Positions 26,301 to 37,390 of a stretch of DNA of 64,000 bases are shown here, piece after piece; positions within the stretch are counted from its first letter, which is position 1; every line of letters begins with the position of its first letter. Both the position numbers and the translations under genes were made by a program. The DNA lies in assembly GCA_030142905.1 (NCBI GenBank), contig JASJOG010000517.1, positions 1 to 64,000 of the forward strand, written 5' to 3'. This DNA is from Heliopora coerulea. Lineage: Eukaryota; Cnidaria; Anthozoa; Scleralcyonacea; Helioporidae. A model generated the notes under the pieces. The model made no database searches. It saw only the letters and a list, made by a program, of their open reading frames with translations, and was not told the origin of the DNA.

Positions 26301-27223
26301 CCGTCTGGGGTTCAGAAATCATTTTCTGAGTATTGAGCTTGAAGATCGTTCATCTACCATAATATATCCAAGCTCTCACGTTTCTCAAACATCAAACTGC
26401 TTCAATCATTATTAATATATAGTGGCTTCCGCTTAGGTCGCACATATATATCAAATTTGCACCTTAGCTCACCATCTGAGTCTCGGTAGCTCAATGGTTA
26501 GAGCGTCTAACCGGTCGTCAGAAGGTTGCGGGTTCGATCCCCGTCTGGGGCTCAGAAATCATTTTCTGAGTATCGAGCTTGAAGATCGTTCATCTACCGT
26601 AACATTCGATATCCGTGAGGATGTGCAGTGTTTCGACTCTATTTCAGAATCATCCTCAGGGAAACATGAAAAGAATATTTCGTGAATTGACCCATCCTCA
26701 GGGTAACATGAACAGAATATTTTCATGAGTTGACATGAAAATACTCTGTTCATGTTGTCCTGAGGATGATTCTGAAATAAATCTTGAAGATTCCAGTGCA
26801 TAAGTTTCGTGATCAGGATGACTGATTGTCCGTCGCAATCATAGTGCGTATATCGGTCCAACACAGTTTCACCTCCGAAGAGATGAGTAGCATTAATTGA
26901 CAAAATGCGCTCAAATAGATGAACATCATCTATCTGGAGAAAAATCAGAATAGGATTAAGGTTAGGATAAGGGTTAAATATCCCCTGGTGACAGTAAACG
27001 TACGTCTCACCTCCTTTAAAAAATATTTTAAAAATATGGTTTATCATTTGTCACTCAAAAACGACAAAACCAGTAAATGCTCGGCGCAAGTTGTCATCAC
27101 GCCATTATCGAATTTGTCTTTCAGATTCTTGTGTGGCATACACGGACGAGTGAACCAACTATAAAGCGAGAAAAGCTTTTACAGTCGGTTGGAAATCAGT
27201 CAGATCCATCGCTGGAGGTATAA
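20301..27223 (+). CDS. GT43 beta-1,3-glucuronosyltransferase, gene A
   Basis: Exons 20301-20385, 22704-23305, 24954-25244 and 27125-27223 join in phase to 358 residues. By family it is a Golgi type II enzyme that transfers glucuronic acid from UDP-GlcA to a galactose-ending acceptor, as in the glycosaminoglycan linker. Residues 1-28 hold a basic stub and membrane anchor (VCAVAAIFWLMLSYI). Residues about 30-95 form a charged, coiled-coil-like stem. [12 protein letters not shown] starts the fold, then RGVEQRN, the metal-binding DDDN (DDD 217-219), [18 protein letters not shown] (Glu304, matching human GlcAT-I catalytic Glu281) and WHTRT (His331, Arg333). The human Arg277 position is Ile300 here. 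An in-frame ATG at 20211 would add 30 residues; 20301 was chosen because gene B can only start at the matching codon. No frame damage seen. First of four tandem copies. Confidence 0.88.
20812..21556. mobile_element. MITE with ~75-bp terminal inverted repeats
   Basis: In intron 1 of gene A. Left end TATGGGGCGCTGAACGCGAA and reverse-complemented right end TATGGGGCGCCGAATGTGAA both continue through TTTATTATTTAGCA and CCTGGTTTATTTGGTTAT. Interior has repeated AACCAAACTGAACTACGG units. No transposase. Confidence 0.75.
21601..21701. repeat. Short element with CTTAACCCTTT ends
   Basis: About 100 bp with inverted ends CTTAACCCTTT...AAAGGGTTAAG around the AGTAAAATCGTCTGGCGTTA core. This is the best-preserved member of the 6225 family and defines its ends. 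Confidence 0.7.
21945..22340. repeat. MITE-like repeat in intron 1 of gene A
   Basis: Begins with a hairpin (ACATCATTTAACA ... TGTTAAATGATGT) and ends with several TTCAACA/TGTTGAA units. The open frames on both strands over 21989-22394 reflect this repeat. Confidence 0.4.
23337..23745. mobile_element. MITE in gene A intron 2 (inverted pair, copy 1)
   Basis: Ends read GTCCACACGAGTCAAATTTT on the left and, reverse-complemented from the right, GTCCACACGAGCACATTTTC. A second copy lies inverted at 23995-24370. Interior includes ATGGGTCGTGCACACGAA and CACTTAAAAACTGGTG, complementary to the second copy. Confidence 0.7.
23886..23990. repeat. Short CTTAACCCTTT-type repeat
   Basis: CTCAACCCTTTCC ... 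GAGACGTC ... AGTAAAATCGTCTGACGTTA ... AGGAAAAGGTTAAAA; lies between the two inverted MITE copies. Confidence 0.55.
23995..24370. mobile_element. MITE in gene A intron 2 (inverted pair, copy 2)
   Basis: Inverted partner of 23337-23745 (AAGCCTAGCCCACACCAGCA at the left, TAATGTGGACTAGGC at the right). The left edge of the ~24-kb segmental duplication falls inside it at about 24198; its right part reappears at 48368-48530. Confidence 0.65.
24640..24700. repeat. Short AGTAAAATCGTCTGGC repeat
   Basis: Contains GACGAGTAAAATCGTCTGGC then ATTAGCCAGAAAC; duplicated at 49765-49810 as part of the segmental duplication. Confidence 0.5.
25343..25710. mobile_element. hAT-type MITE, copy 3 (gene A intron 3)
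   Basis: Ends CATTGAACTTTAACAAGACT and mirror, flanked by a perfect 8-bp duplication GTTTGACT at 25335-25342 and 25711-25718. The same element with the same flanks sits at 50468-50834, so it was present before the segmental duplication. Confidence 0.88.
25905..25982 (-). repeat. tRNA-like sequence (SINE head)
   Basis: On the minus strand: A box GATAGCTCAATTGGTAGAGC and a degraded B box AGCTCAAATCCCG in tRNA spacing. Duplicated near 51030-51105. The altered B box argues for a SINE relic rather than a working tRNA gene. Confidence 0.6.
26051..26598 (+). mobile_element. tRNA-derived SINE insertion, two tandem units
   Basis: 548 bp flanked by a perfect 12-bp duplication GTAACATTCGAT (26039-26050 and 26599-26610). 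The same site is empty in the other duplication copy near 51163, so the insertion is younger than the duplication. Two 240-bp direct units each carry GCTCAATGGTTAGAGCGTCT and GGTTCGATCCCCG boxes. They are preceded by an inverted piece of the SINE tail, forming a hairpin at about 26051-26150. Long target duplications fit LINE-driven retroposition. Confidence 0.85.
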
Positions 27224-27980
27224 GCTGAGTGGAAACTGCATAATGCAATTAAGAGTTTCAAACCTTGGGGATGATTCAGACGTGGTTCTTCACGCACCAG
27301 AACCCAGTGGACTTTATTCAGAAGATAACGTTTGACAGATCATGGCACCTCCATAGCCGAAATAACTCTCAGCGACAACATCTAATCATTTCTTTAGTCA
27401 ATTTAATGATGAGAATCACTAAGTCTGATGGTGTAAATCTGATCTACCACTAACACATTTTTTAACTGCGGATGGCGCTTATTCATATCTTCGACTACGG
27501 AGAGTTTACCATTCATATTTTAATGGAATTTTGGTAGTTTGTGTGTCACAGCTATCTCCAATTGCAACGCAGGCTGGTTTGTTTTTTAAATTTTTGGAAT
27601 CAATCAGTTACCTCTTCGAATCGTAATCCCAGACCAAAAAGCAATAATTGAGTTTGGGTTTTTGTTTCAGAGCCTGGGCGCTTCTGGCATGTATTGACTT
27701 TGTATGTGCCTTTGAAACCGTCTTTTGAATGTATCTGGGTGCTCCATGAACTGACCCAGCCGAAAGAGATGACGACTTGCACATTTAACTATAATCCTTT
27801 GCGTGTGAAGTAAATGTATCGACATTTAAAGTACAGGGAGACAGGGCTTCAAAACGGTTAAATTTGGCGGAAAGATGGCTCTCACTAAATTTTATCTTCT
27901 CTGGCGGAGGGTAAACCTCTGAATTTCTTTCTCAAACCCTTTCCCTGAACTTACATACTCCCCAAATGTATTTCTTAGCA

Positions 27981-28220
27981 TTGGTGGCACCAGGGATTCC
28001 CCGAAGCAGGGGCTAACGTCCCCGACAGGGGGGCTAAGCCAGAGGGACTGGTACCACCCCCCATTTATAATATCCTTATTTGAAGGTCAGAACATCATGT
28101 TATTTTGCGAAAGAATAATCGAAACGACTGAGTAGAAACAGTTTATTTTTAGATTTGGCATGAACAGAAGAGTCTATCTTTCTTGGCTAAATCGCGAACA
28201 AGTACTCATTGTTTGTACAA
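27981..28220. repeat. Dispersed repeat with GGTGGCACCAGGGATTCC end
   Basis: Inverted relative to a related copy at about 35035-35385 (shared TAATATCCTTATTTGAAGGTC / GACCTTCAGATAAGGATATT and AAGAGTCTATCTTTC / AACAGACTCTTCTCTT). Duplicated at 52510-52740. Confidence 0.6.
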
Positions 28221-28364
28221 AATATAAATTTATTATCAAATCTAGCTGTTTCCCTGGGGGAAATTAAATTCCGCAATCCCTATGTTTGAAAACTTTCTGG
28301 GTGAGCATGCCCATGGACTATCCCCAGGAGTTTACGCCACGTCTACTGGGTCTACTGCAGTGGC

Positions 28365-28505
28365 TAGAAGGTACACCTGAAAAGGAAGATTACGATCAGC
28401 GTTAGGATTAGGGTTGGGGATAAGGCTACAGCTACCCCTAATCCTAACTCCAACCCTGATAAACCCGTTCCTAATCCTAATCTTCCTTCTCAGGTGTACC
28501 CTCTC
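28365..28505. repeat. Hairpin element with telomere-like core
   Basis: Arms GGTACACCTGAAAAGGAAGA and its complement, ending TCAGGTGTACC, enclose GTTAGGATTAGGGTTGGGG and a complementary CCCCTAATCCTAAC. The duplicate at 53225-53345 has lost the outer part of the left arm. Confidence 0.75.
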
Positions 28506-28732
28506 GCCACGAACTTCAGCTTCGAGTGTCGAATTTTCATGGTCAATGGGAACTCGTTTTTTGGAACTCTGAATCAAGTGAAAACAAGTGGAGCCCGCAC
28601 TCCCAGGTCGTGACCAGTGGTCTCCATGATCATTCGGGAGGATAGCGGAGCAAAGAAATACAAAGACATTTATTCATGGATGGACCAGATGGACTTGTGG
28701 ACAGATGAGCGAAGTAATATTACGAAATCTTT

Positions 28733-31700
28733 ATGCTTCGTTTAAAATACCTCATATACATTCCTGTTGTATTCGCTGTGGTGGCGTTATCTTGGCTGGT
28801 ATTCACAAATATCACAGGTACAGTTCCTCTTAGGTCGAGCAACACGTGTATCCATTGTTTCCGCTTAGCATATAAATTGCCCATTTCAAAGATGGATAAA
28901 AAGATGAGAAATGACACGTCGATTGGTGAAGTAAACATTACAATACGGATGTTTGGATTCTAGGGAAAAAGAAAATGCTTATATAGTCATTCTTGTAAAA
29001 TCCACATAATTTGTCCATTGTTTCGTTATGGTGGCTTTGTTTACGAATTTAGATAAAAGAATTTCGTCATCTGCTGATAATTTTGAGTCAACATGGCTGC
29101 CGTATCTCTAAGGAGAACATTGAATAACTATTGAAACCAGAAAATGATTCCAGCACCTTTTTCTAATCTTAGTTTTCGGGTTAAAGTTTGGGTTAAGGCT
29201 GTGCTAGATTTGGTTTGCAGGGAACATCTTGTGGGGTGAGTCCTCCAGGGTACTCTGGTCCCCATTTCTCCACTGGCTGTGCATACTAACTTACCTCACT
29301 GTCTAGTATCTTCTGGCATCATATCAGTTAACTCATGTAATAGAACAATGATGACTGTTTTATGTTTTTTGTAGTTACCAGTTCTTGTATTTTAATGTAA
29401 TATTTGATATGCTTGTTTACCTATGACTGTAACATAACACTTTACTGGTCTATAAAACAAAATACAATCTGAAAACAAACATCTTGTAAAATCCAAGATT
29501 CAGATCAAAAAACAAGATGACTATGTTTACTGGTGATATTTCATCTTTATTTCAAAGACATTGTTAGACCCTTTGAAATAAAGATGAAATATCACCAGTA
29601 AACGTAGTCGTTGTATTTTTTGATCCAAGTCTTGGATTTTACAAGATGTTAATTTTCAGAATGTGTTTTGTTTTATATTTCTTTAAATTGTCAGCTGGTC
29701 ATAGTTACTGGTTTATATAATGAGAGATGGCAAGAGAGTTATACTGCACATCCACATGTCACTTTAAAGACAGTGCTATTCAGGGCCTGTCCCACCATTT
29801 CAAGTGCCTAAGCCAGATTATTAGTCAGAACCAAATCTTTTAGGCAAACTTCATTCCTATGAACCCATGATTTTCACTAGATATTATAATCTATGTTTAT
29901 GATAATCTATTGGTTGAAAGTTTGTTATAGAAAAATAAAATTATTTTTACAGTCTGTACAAGCTACCATGTTGATAATTTCCAGTACCAGCATTTCTGCC
30001 AAATTCATTTAAGATGTGGACAATGGTGATAGAGGTCAATAACCAGAAAAAATTGATCAAGAAAAATAAAACATCTTGTTTAAAATATTTACAATGTGTT
30101 AGCTTAGATATAGAAGGCTGTTAACAAAAATGTCAGGTAATAAGCAGCAAGTAAGAGAAAAACAATGCTGAACATTTAAAGGCCTGGCAAATAAAGCAAT
30201 ACAAATTGAAATGAGGTTAACCCTTTAACACCCAAGGTTCATCCCTGTGACAAGTAAAATTGTTTGGAGTCAGCAATTCTAAAATACCAAAGTGCACCCT
30301 TTCCCCTTCATGGGTGAAAGGAATAGATTTTATATTTACAGTAAGTGAAGGATTAAGTTTCTGAAAGAACAGACTCTGATCTAAAGTCTGGAATTGGTTC
30401 AACAAGCTTGAAAATGAAGATAAGTGCCCAGCATAGAATCTTAAGAACTATTGATTTGCACACAGGAGAGCAAATATGTAATATTTAATAAGATCTAACG
30501 TTTAGTTGTGGACATCGCAACATTATCACCGTTAACTAATAACAATGCCTAAGCCTATGGTTATGTTACAACTTGTCAAAGATTAGCCAGTGAGAGAAAG
30601 GTGAGTGTAAACGGCAATAAGTCAAGGGGATAACTAGGTGGTGAAGAGTTGAAGCAAGATAAGTTCAGGAGAATTATCATAAAATGAACAAATTATTAAA
30701 ATAAATGTTAAAATAAAATAAATGATTCAAATGATAAATGATGAAATAGAACAAAAGTTTATTTTTATTTATTTTATTTTAATATTTGTTTTAACTATAG
30801 TGGAATGTTGTCTTTCATTTATTAACTTGTAGGTTGCTCTTCAGTCAATGATGCTTCAGCAAAGATTTTAGAAAGAATAATGGAAGAGAAGAGTACCTTT
30901 ATTCAGGAACATACAAAGACTATAAAAAATAGACAAAAACAGCAAAATGAACTTTTAACTGAAATTGAAAAGCTCAAGCAAATTGTTCAAGATCGAATCG
31001 AGAAAGCGAGTAAGAATGAAGGTGTTTTGACGAATCGTAATGAGCAATATTTTAATGATAAATTACCATTTATTTATGGGATAACTCCAACCTACCAACG
31101 CTTCACGCAAAAAGCGGACCTCACAAGGCTTTGTCAAACATTTTTACATGTCAAAAATTTTCACTGGATAATTGTGGAAGATTCAGAATCAAAAACGGAT
31201 TTGGTGGAGAGATTTTTAACCCGATGCGGTGTGAAGTACACCCATTTGGCAGTGAAAACGCCGCCATCGTTAGTGCGAGGTAAGAATGAACCACGGTGGC
31301 TAAAAGCCCGAGGAGTAGAGCAAAGGAATGCTGGTTTAAAATGGCTTAGGAGTAACATTGATGTGAAGGAAACAAGAGGAGTGGTATATTTTATGGACGA
31401 TGACAACACTTACGATCTGGAAATATTTGAACAAGTGAGTAATATAAATCAAGGAGAACTTGTTGCACATAATTTCAGTTTCAACCTCAGAACTGAGCTT
31501 CCTCTGACTCTCTTAACCATGTATTTTAGGTTGTTCTTGTTGATATTGTGGTCGTGTGTTTTTTCATGTGACGTTTTCGAAAGCGAACAGTGATGGTGTA
31601 CTCGAGTGACGTCTTACGTGGTATGTTTCATTTATGAAAACTGGGTTGAATCTTCATCCACAGAACAATAAAGCATTACAAGGAGGTCAAAAGTGTTGAG

Positions 31701-33476
31701 AACTAGTCTTCGCACGTCTTCCAAAGTCTTTAGAAGAGTGTAGGAAAAAATGCCGTGAAGAACCTAGAATGCCGCGATTGATGCCTTCGCTAGCATTTAA
31801 CAGCTTTCATAAAAGAAATTTCTTTCCCTCACGATAGAAGAAATTTTTAACGATGTCAACCCTTGGCTTTTTTTTTCCTTCTATTCTTTGTTCTCTTTTA
31901 TGTTGTGCTCAGTTTTTTTTCATATGTTTTATCGTTGTAATTTCTTGTTGTACCACAGTCGTATACAGGGAAGGGTTAAGCTTTTCGGTGTTGAATGTGA
32001 ACTTCCAGAGATAAAATACGTAGTATTTATTGACCGAGACAAGCACAGCGTGTCGAGCTTTGTGCAAAAACGGAGATCTGATATTTCACTTGTATAGACC
32101 AAACAAGCGTGGTCAACAAGTAATTCATTATATGGCTTTAATGAAATATAATTGACAAGTACTAGGGTAGAGAACTTCCAATAAAGACTTGTAATTCTGC
32201 CTTCATTTCATATAGTACCTTCTTCTTCACCAACTTCACTTCACATAGTTTCTTTTCCTTTTCTGATTGTTCGTAATACATCTTTGACACAAACAAGGCT
32301 TTTTTAAATTTCCCCCCTCCTGAGTGGGCAATGGCAGAAATATCCGACTGCTTATGAACCAATCAAATTGTAGGAGTTTCGTATCCGAACCGCTCGCTGC
32401 TACAACCATATAATAAATAATATCGCGTATTCCCAGGATGAAGACCCCACTGAAACAACCGCACGAGTTTAGTTATTCTTATTAACGTCTTCCCGGACTT
32501 ACGTTTTTAAAATCTTGACGCGACCTCGTAGAAGAAAAATTTGCAATCGAAACAAAAAATGTTTAAAATTGTCGACACGTTAGCTGGAGATAGCTTGTCT
32601 TTGAATTCAGTATTAACATTTGCAAACGTTGATCTTTAATGCGCGACATGTTCGTTTTTTCAGATAAGAAGAACAAAGAAAGTGTCGATATGGCCAGTGG
32701 GTATAGTTGGAGGATTGAAGTGGGAAGGACCAGTTTGTAAAAATGGAAAAGTTGTCGAATTCCACACGGCCTGGGATGCCAACAGACCTTTTCCAATCGA
32801 CATGGCTGGATTTGCTGTCAATTTAAAATTGGTTATTGATAATCCATCCGCGGTAATTGACATTAATGCTCCGCGAGGCCATTTGGAATCATCTCTGCTG
32901 AAGCACTTGGTCAAACGTGATGAGCTGGAACCATTGGCCCACGGCTGTAAGAAGGTTCGTCAATATATACAGTATATACAGTATACACATATACACATAT
33001 ACATATTCATATACATTTACATACACGTACACATACACATATACACGTAAACATATACATATACTTTTGTAATTCATTAAGAATTCATGAGGAAAATACA
33101 AAAGAAAATCATAACCGTGTCGTATTTTTATGTGATAAAGATACATGTGACTTTATGTGTGAAGAACAAGTTAATTTTTTCCAGCTTAGAAGACATAAAT
33201 TTCCAAACTTTCTTCACGAATTAGCATATTGGGAGGTTCATTTTAGAAGACATCTAAAAAACTCGCAGTACGTGCTTTATTGGATCTAAAACGCTCGGCT
33301 ATCACCTCGTCATTTAAATCCCAATAGAGCACTCCTGCTCAGTTTTTAAATATTACACTTATAAATACATATACATATGCATATGCATATACATATTCAT
33401 ATTCATATTCACATACATATATATATACATATGCGTATTCATATTCATATACAGATACATATTCATATACAGAAAC

Positions 33477-33548
<72 letters not shown>

Positions 33549-33995
33549 TTATATACATATACATATTTATATACAGATACATATACATCTACCTATACCT
33601 ATAAAGTTTATTAAGAATACATAAAGAAACTACAAAGGAAAATCATAACCTTATTGTGTCTTTATAAGTGATAAAGACACATGTGGCTTTATATGTAACG
33701 AAGAAGTTATATTTTTTTGGCTTAGAAATCAAAAATGTCCAAACTTCTGTTGTGAATTAGCATATTAACACATTCATTTTAAAAATGTTAAAAATGACAA
33801 AGTATAGGTTGCCAGTGGCTTTACCATGTCTCCAGCCTTGCCAGAGGGTAATCAAGTTAGACTAGTTACATTTGACAGCTATCTCTCTTCTTTCAGATTC
33901 TTGTGTGGCACACACAGACAGCAGAACCAAACATGAAGCAAGAAAAACGTTTACAGTTGACTGGAAAACAATCTGACCCATCATTGGAGGTATGA
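28733..33995 (+). CDS. GT43 beta-1,3-glucuronosyltransferase, gene B
   Basis: Exons 28733-28817, 30833-31434, 32664-32954 and 33897-33995 join in phase to 358 residues, the same intron positions as gene A. The start is fixed by an in-frame TAA six codons upstream. Order of parts: membrane anchor ([16 protein letters not shown]), charged stem, [23 protein letters not shown] (217-219), [22 protein letters not shown] (Arg300 and Glu304, matching human GlcAT-I Arg277 and catalytic Glu281), WHTQT. It is the closest in the array to GlcAT-I (B3GAT3) around the catalytic glutamate. The residue after the active-site His331 pair is Gln333, where human GlcAT-I and genes A and C have Arg. Expected role: glucuronic acid addition completing the proteoglycan linker; activity is untested given the Gln. 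Its copy is the truncated gene D. Confidence 0.88.
29452..29678. repeat. Long hairpin in gene B intron 1
   Basis: Arms of roughly 105 bp (left ends in ATTTCAAA at 29556, right begins TTTGAAAT at 29572) with a 15-nt loop. Arms include TTGTAAAATCCAAGA and ACTGGTGATATTTCATC and their complements. Duplicated near 54090-54315. The right flank matches the 19367 hairpin flank. Confidence 0.85.
30213..30360. repeat. Degenerate CTTAACCCTTT-type repeat
   Basis: TTAACCCTTTAACACCCAAG then GACAAGTAAAATTGTTTGGA; a diverged member of the 21601 family in gene B intron 1. Confidence 0.45.
32958..33065. repeat. ATACACATATACA microsatellite
   Basis: Immediately follows exon 3 of gene B; duplicated at 56690-56790. 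The apparent extension of the exon reading frame into it is intron read-through. Confidence 0.9.
33360..33605. repeat. CATATA microsatellite in gene B intron 3
   Basis: Long CATATA/CATATTCATA tract. The corresponding tract in copy 2 (57075-57900) is split by a pogo-like insertion. Confidence 0.93.
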
Positions 33996-36900
33996 GTCAA
34001 GTGAAACCTGAAAAGTTCATTTGTGAATCTGAAGCCTCAGGAGCCATGCAGATGCTGTCCACATACCAGAACCCCTGGACTTTTTCTTTAAACTAGATTC
34101 CAGAACCACCATTTGTTCATTTTGAGCAGGGCTGCTCCACTATTCTTAATACAGCTGAACCAGAAGGACTTTTTCAGTTGAATATGCCTCTGAAACCATG
34201 GTCTCAGTGTACATTTAAGTGGAATTCATTTGAATAGACTTGAGAGGGGTCCTGCGGTTGTGGACTAATGACAAACATGAGATCAGTAAGGACACGGCTC
34301 CATAATTTATATTTATTTGTTCCTTGGTAATCATATTACAAACTAACACCATGCATGACTTCTCAGGAAATACAATTAATTAATTCATTCATTTAATTAA
34401 TTAATTAATTCTCATTTAAATACTTAGGAGGCTTTGTAAACATTCTGTGGGCATAAGGCCTTTGATACTGCAACAAACCCTCCTTTGACTTTCAAGGACA
34501 TTTAATAACTAATTCTCCTTTGGTACTACGTTTCATAACTCATCTTCTGCATTAACCATTAAAAAAGATCAGTTGGTTGCTGCTTTTATGTTTTTGTTAA
34601 CAATTATGCTGTGAAATTTACTGTTCCTTAGAAATCAGGACTAGATACTGTTCCAATAGAATAGGTTGTACTGTAGATAATGTATTGAAAACTACATTTC
34701 TACAAACAGTAAATGTGCAGATTACTGTAAAATAACTGTTGTTGACGCGAAATCTGCACCACAATATTTACAAAATTTTAGTAATACGTTACCTGGATGC
34801 GATGTCTAAATGACTCATCTTAAGAACAACTTCAGAGTTCCAATGTTCAAAACACTGACTAATCCATGGGAAGTGTTTTATTCATAATAGTTTAACTCTA
34901 CTTAGTATTTAATGAATTTGAAAAATCTGAACGCTTGAAAAATGAAAGGACATGTTTTGTCAAGAAAGTTTTTCTGTATGTCTTACATCACACCATTCTA
35001 TTGAACTTAATTATTAAAGGAATTAAGAAGCAGGGATGGTGCTAGAGGTGGGGCAGAGGGTTTAGCCCTCCCTGTCAGGGAAAAATAATGTCAGGGAAAT
35101 GTCACTGATGATAACATGTTTATAAATATTGTAAAAACTATAAGTACTTATTGATGTAGCCAGGAAAGATAACAGACTCTTCTCTTAATGTCAAGTCAAA
35201 AAATAAAGTGTTTCTAGTCAGCTGTTGTGATTATTCTTGCAAAAAACTTAAAAATAACATGTTTTTGACCTTCAGATAAGGATATTATAAAGTGGGTGTT
35301 GTGCTGGCCTGTCTGGTTTAGCCACCTAGTTAGGGATGTTAGCCCTTGCATTGGAGAATTCCTGGTACCAGCCCTGTCAAGAAGGTGAACTTTTCATACA
35401 GAATTTCTCAATGAAGTACAAAGCTGTATTGCAATTCCCTGACAGCCTGTGCTCTCTCAAAATTCATGAACAGGACTCAACAAGTGAAAAACCAAAAGGG
35501 GCTTAAGTTGTGGACCTCCAATTGGACATGCAAGTGCACGATGTCATGAAGGAGCAGAAGGGCAATGCATTGTAGGGGGATTTTGAGGCCCGGACAACAC
35601 CGCACTAATTTGTCCATTACAGTATACGATTTTTAATTTGATCACCAACCAAAATGTTGAGGGGAGACAGATTGATATATTGTTCCCTCCTAAAATGTGG
35701 AAGGAACATTTGCCCACCATCCCCTGCCAATCAATGCCTAAGTCCAAGCTAGTCATTATCACAGAATATGCCAGTGCTAATGACCTCTATGATATACCAT
35801 GTTATAGAGGTCAGTGGCCCATGCCAATGGCTTGGACTGGCAGAAATATAAGCCACCCTTATCTTATTTGCTCTTTTAAAAGGTGAATGAAAATCCCAAG
35901 CGCTTTTAAATTTGTCCTTTAAATGAACGCATAAGGGCTGGCTTACAAGTTGTCCAACCTTAAGACAGTTATTAACTATCTAAGACCAGATAAATTTGAA
36001 AATCTACATTTGGTTTGGGATTTCTTGTTGCTTTAAGGTAGCAAAGTGTTGCTACCAAATGGTTTTGGTTTTTTGTTCGTTTTTTGTTTTTTCTTTTTAA
36101 ACAAGGGTATAATTTGAATGCATAATAATACCAGTTACAGTATAACTCCTTGAATTAGAAATAAAAGTTAATTTCAGTCAAAAAAAACTGCGCACAAAAA
36201 TGAATTTGTGCCCGCAACCCCCAGCCACTCAAATTCTCCCGCGCATCTCCCTCTGCCCGGGAGCCAGTCAGCTGTCATGTTGTTAGCAAAGGAATCTCTT
36301 GGAATTACAGAACGTAGAATGGCCATTTTATCGTCAAAATAAGTGAAAGGAAAGGTAAGCTGATTGTTTTTCTTTGGCAAAGACTGAATACTTCGTAAAG
36401 CTAAGCCAGCTGTAGTGAATTGTTCGATTTGTCAATGGTGCTTTAACACACTAAACTGCCCAGAATGGTAGTGGTTATATCGGTTATTTTTTCCCAATTC
36501 GCGTCAGTTAAGAACAAAAATGCACTTGGTACTTTATTTTTGTGCCATCTATTTACTGGCCGAGAAACTTCCCGTGTTCTTTATAGCTACTTGAGTAGTA
36601 CAGTGTATTTTTGAAAATTCTGAAAAGTTGTTGGATCTAAGTTTCACAAAACAGTGCAAACTCAGTCAAATTAAGAATTCCAAAACATATTTTCTGAGGA
36701 CTGCAGAACGCACAAAACGGGAAAAAGTTGGGAACTGTTATTTAAAAGTGCAATGTTTCCTATTCTAGCTTGTTATGCTAACAAGAACGTTTCCACAAAC
36801 TGGCAATGTGGTCATTGTCAATAAACTTGCTTTGCAAAGCCATTAGTCCTTAGGCATTTACCAAGTTCTTGTCAGACTTGTACCAAACCTTATCAATGCT

Positions 36901-37390
36901 GTTTCAGTTAAATTCCCTATGCTATTAAGCCTGCCATTATTTTCCAGAGGGATTAACCTTGGCTATTATGAGTTTACACAATGCATTATTTTTTTATAAT
37001 GTTTGAACTTGAACATAGAGAAGAAAACATTATTGCAAATATATCATAATTAAAATTAATTTTCTGACTCTTTAAATCATGAATTTTGTCTCAAAATAAC
37101 TCGGAAGCTCGGGTTTGTACGTACAATGGTCAAATCTGCTTATATCTTCCCTATGCCAGTCTGTGTTACCCATAGTACCATGATTCAACCCGAATTTTTT
37201 TAAAGTTTCCACTTGAAACCACTACCTTTTCTGATGTGACCATTGACTTGTCACACACCTATGTTGAGAATTTTAAGGGGATCGTGACAACTCAGTGGGC
37301 ATATGGGATGCCAGTCTGAGTCTGGCCTACACATGGAATATCGTTGCCATTAAAAATTTAATAAAATTCTACTGATTTATGTGTAAAATT
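33996..37390. other. Spacer downstream of gene B, no gene recognised
   Basis: Contains an AATT-rich simple tract near 34374-34408, the repeat at 35035-35385 and otherwise unassigned DNA. An 82-codon frame at 35638-35886 is kept in the duplicate at 60133-60381, but a recent duplication explains that. Confidence 0.45.
35035..35385. repeat. Dispersed repeat, inverted partner of 27981
   Basis: Ends GGGATGGTGCTAGAGGTGGG and, at the right, CCTGGTACCAGCCCTGTC, which is nearly the complement of GGTGGCACCAGG. Shares interior blocks with 27981-28220. Duplicated at 59525-59875. Confidence 0.55.

Larger units (their letters stand above)
27224..28732. other. Spacer between GT43 genes A and B
   Basis: Contains two repeat elements listed separately and otherwise unassigned sequence. 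Gene B's promoter should lie in the last few hundred bases. The end of this spacer (CAGATGAGCGAAGTAATATT) is kept next to the deletion in the duplicate at 53900-53920. Confidence 0.5.

Noticed and set aside
26250..26315. tRNA gene
   Set aside because: A and B boxes are present, but the unit repeats with SINE body and target duplications, so it is a tRNA-derived SINE. Same reasoning at 39229, 40012, 53690, 63484 and 63800.
35638..35886. 82-codon ORF preserved in both duplication copies (also 60133-60381)
   Set aside because: Preservation is expected from recent duplication; no domain, splice context or codon signature supports it.
36174..36380. Minus-strand ORF kept in the duplicate near 60722-60988
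   Set aside because: No recognisable domain; the two copies differ by indels that change the frame.
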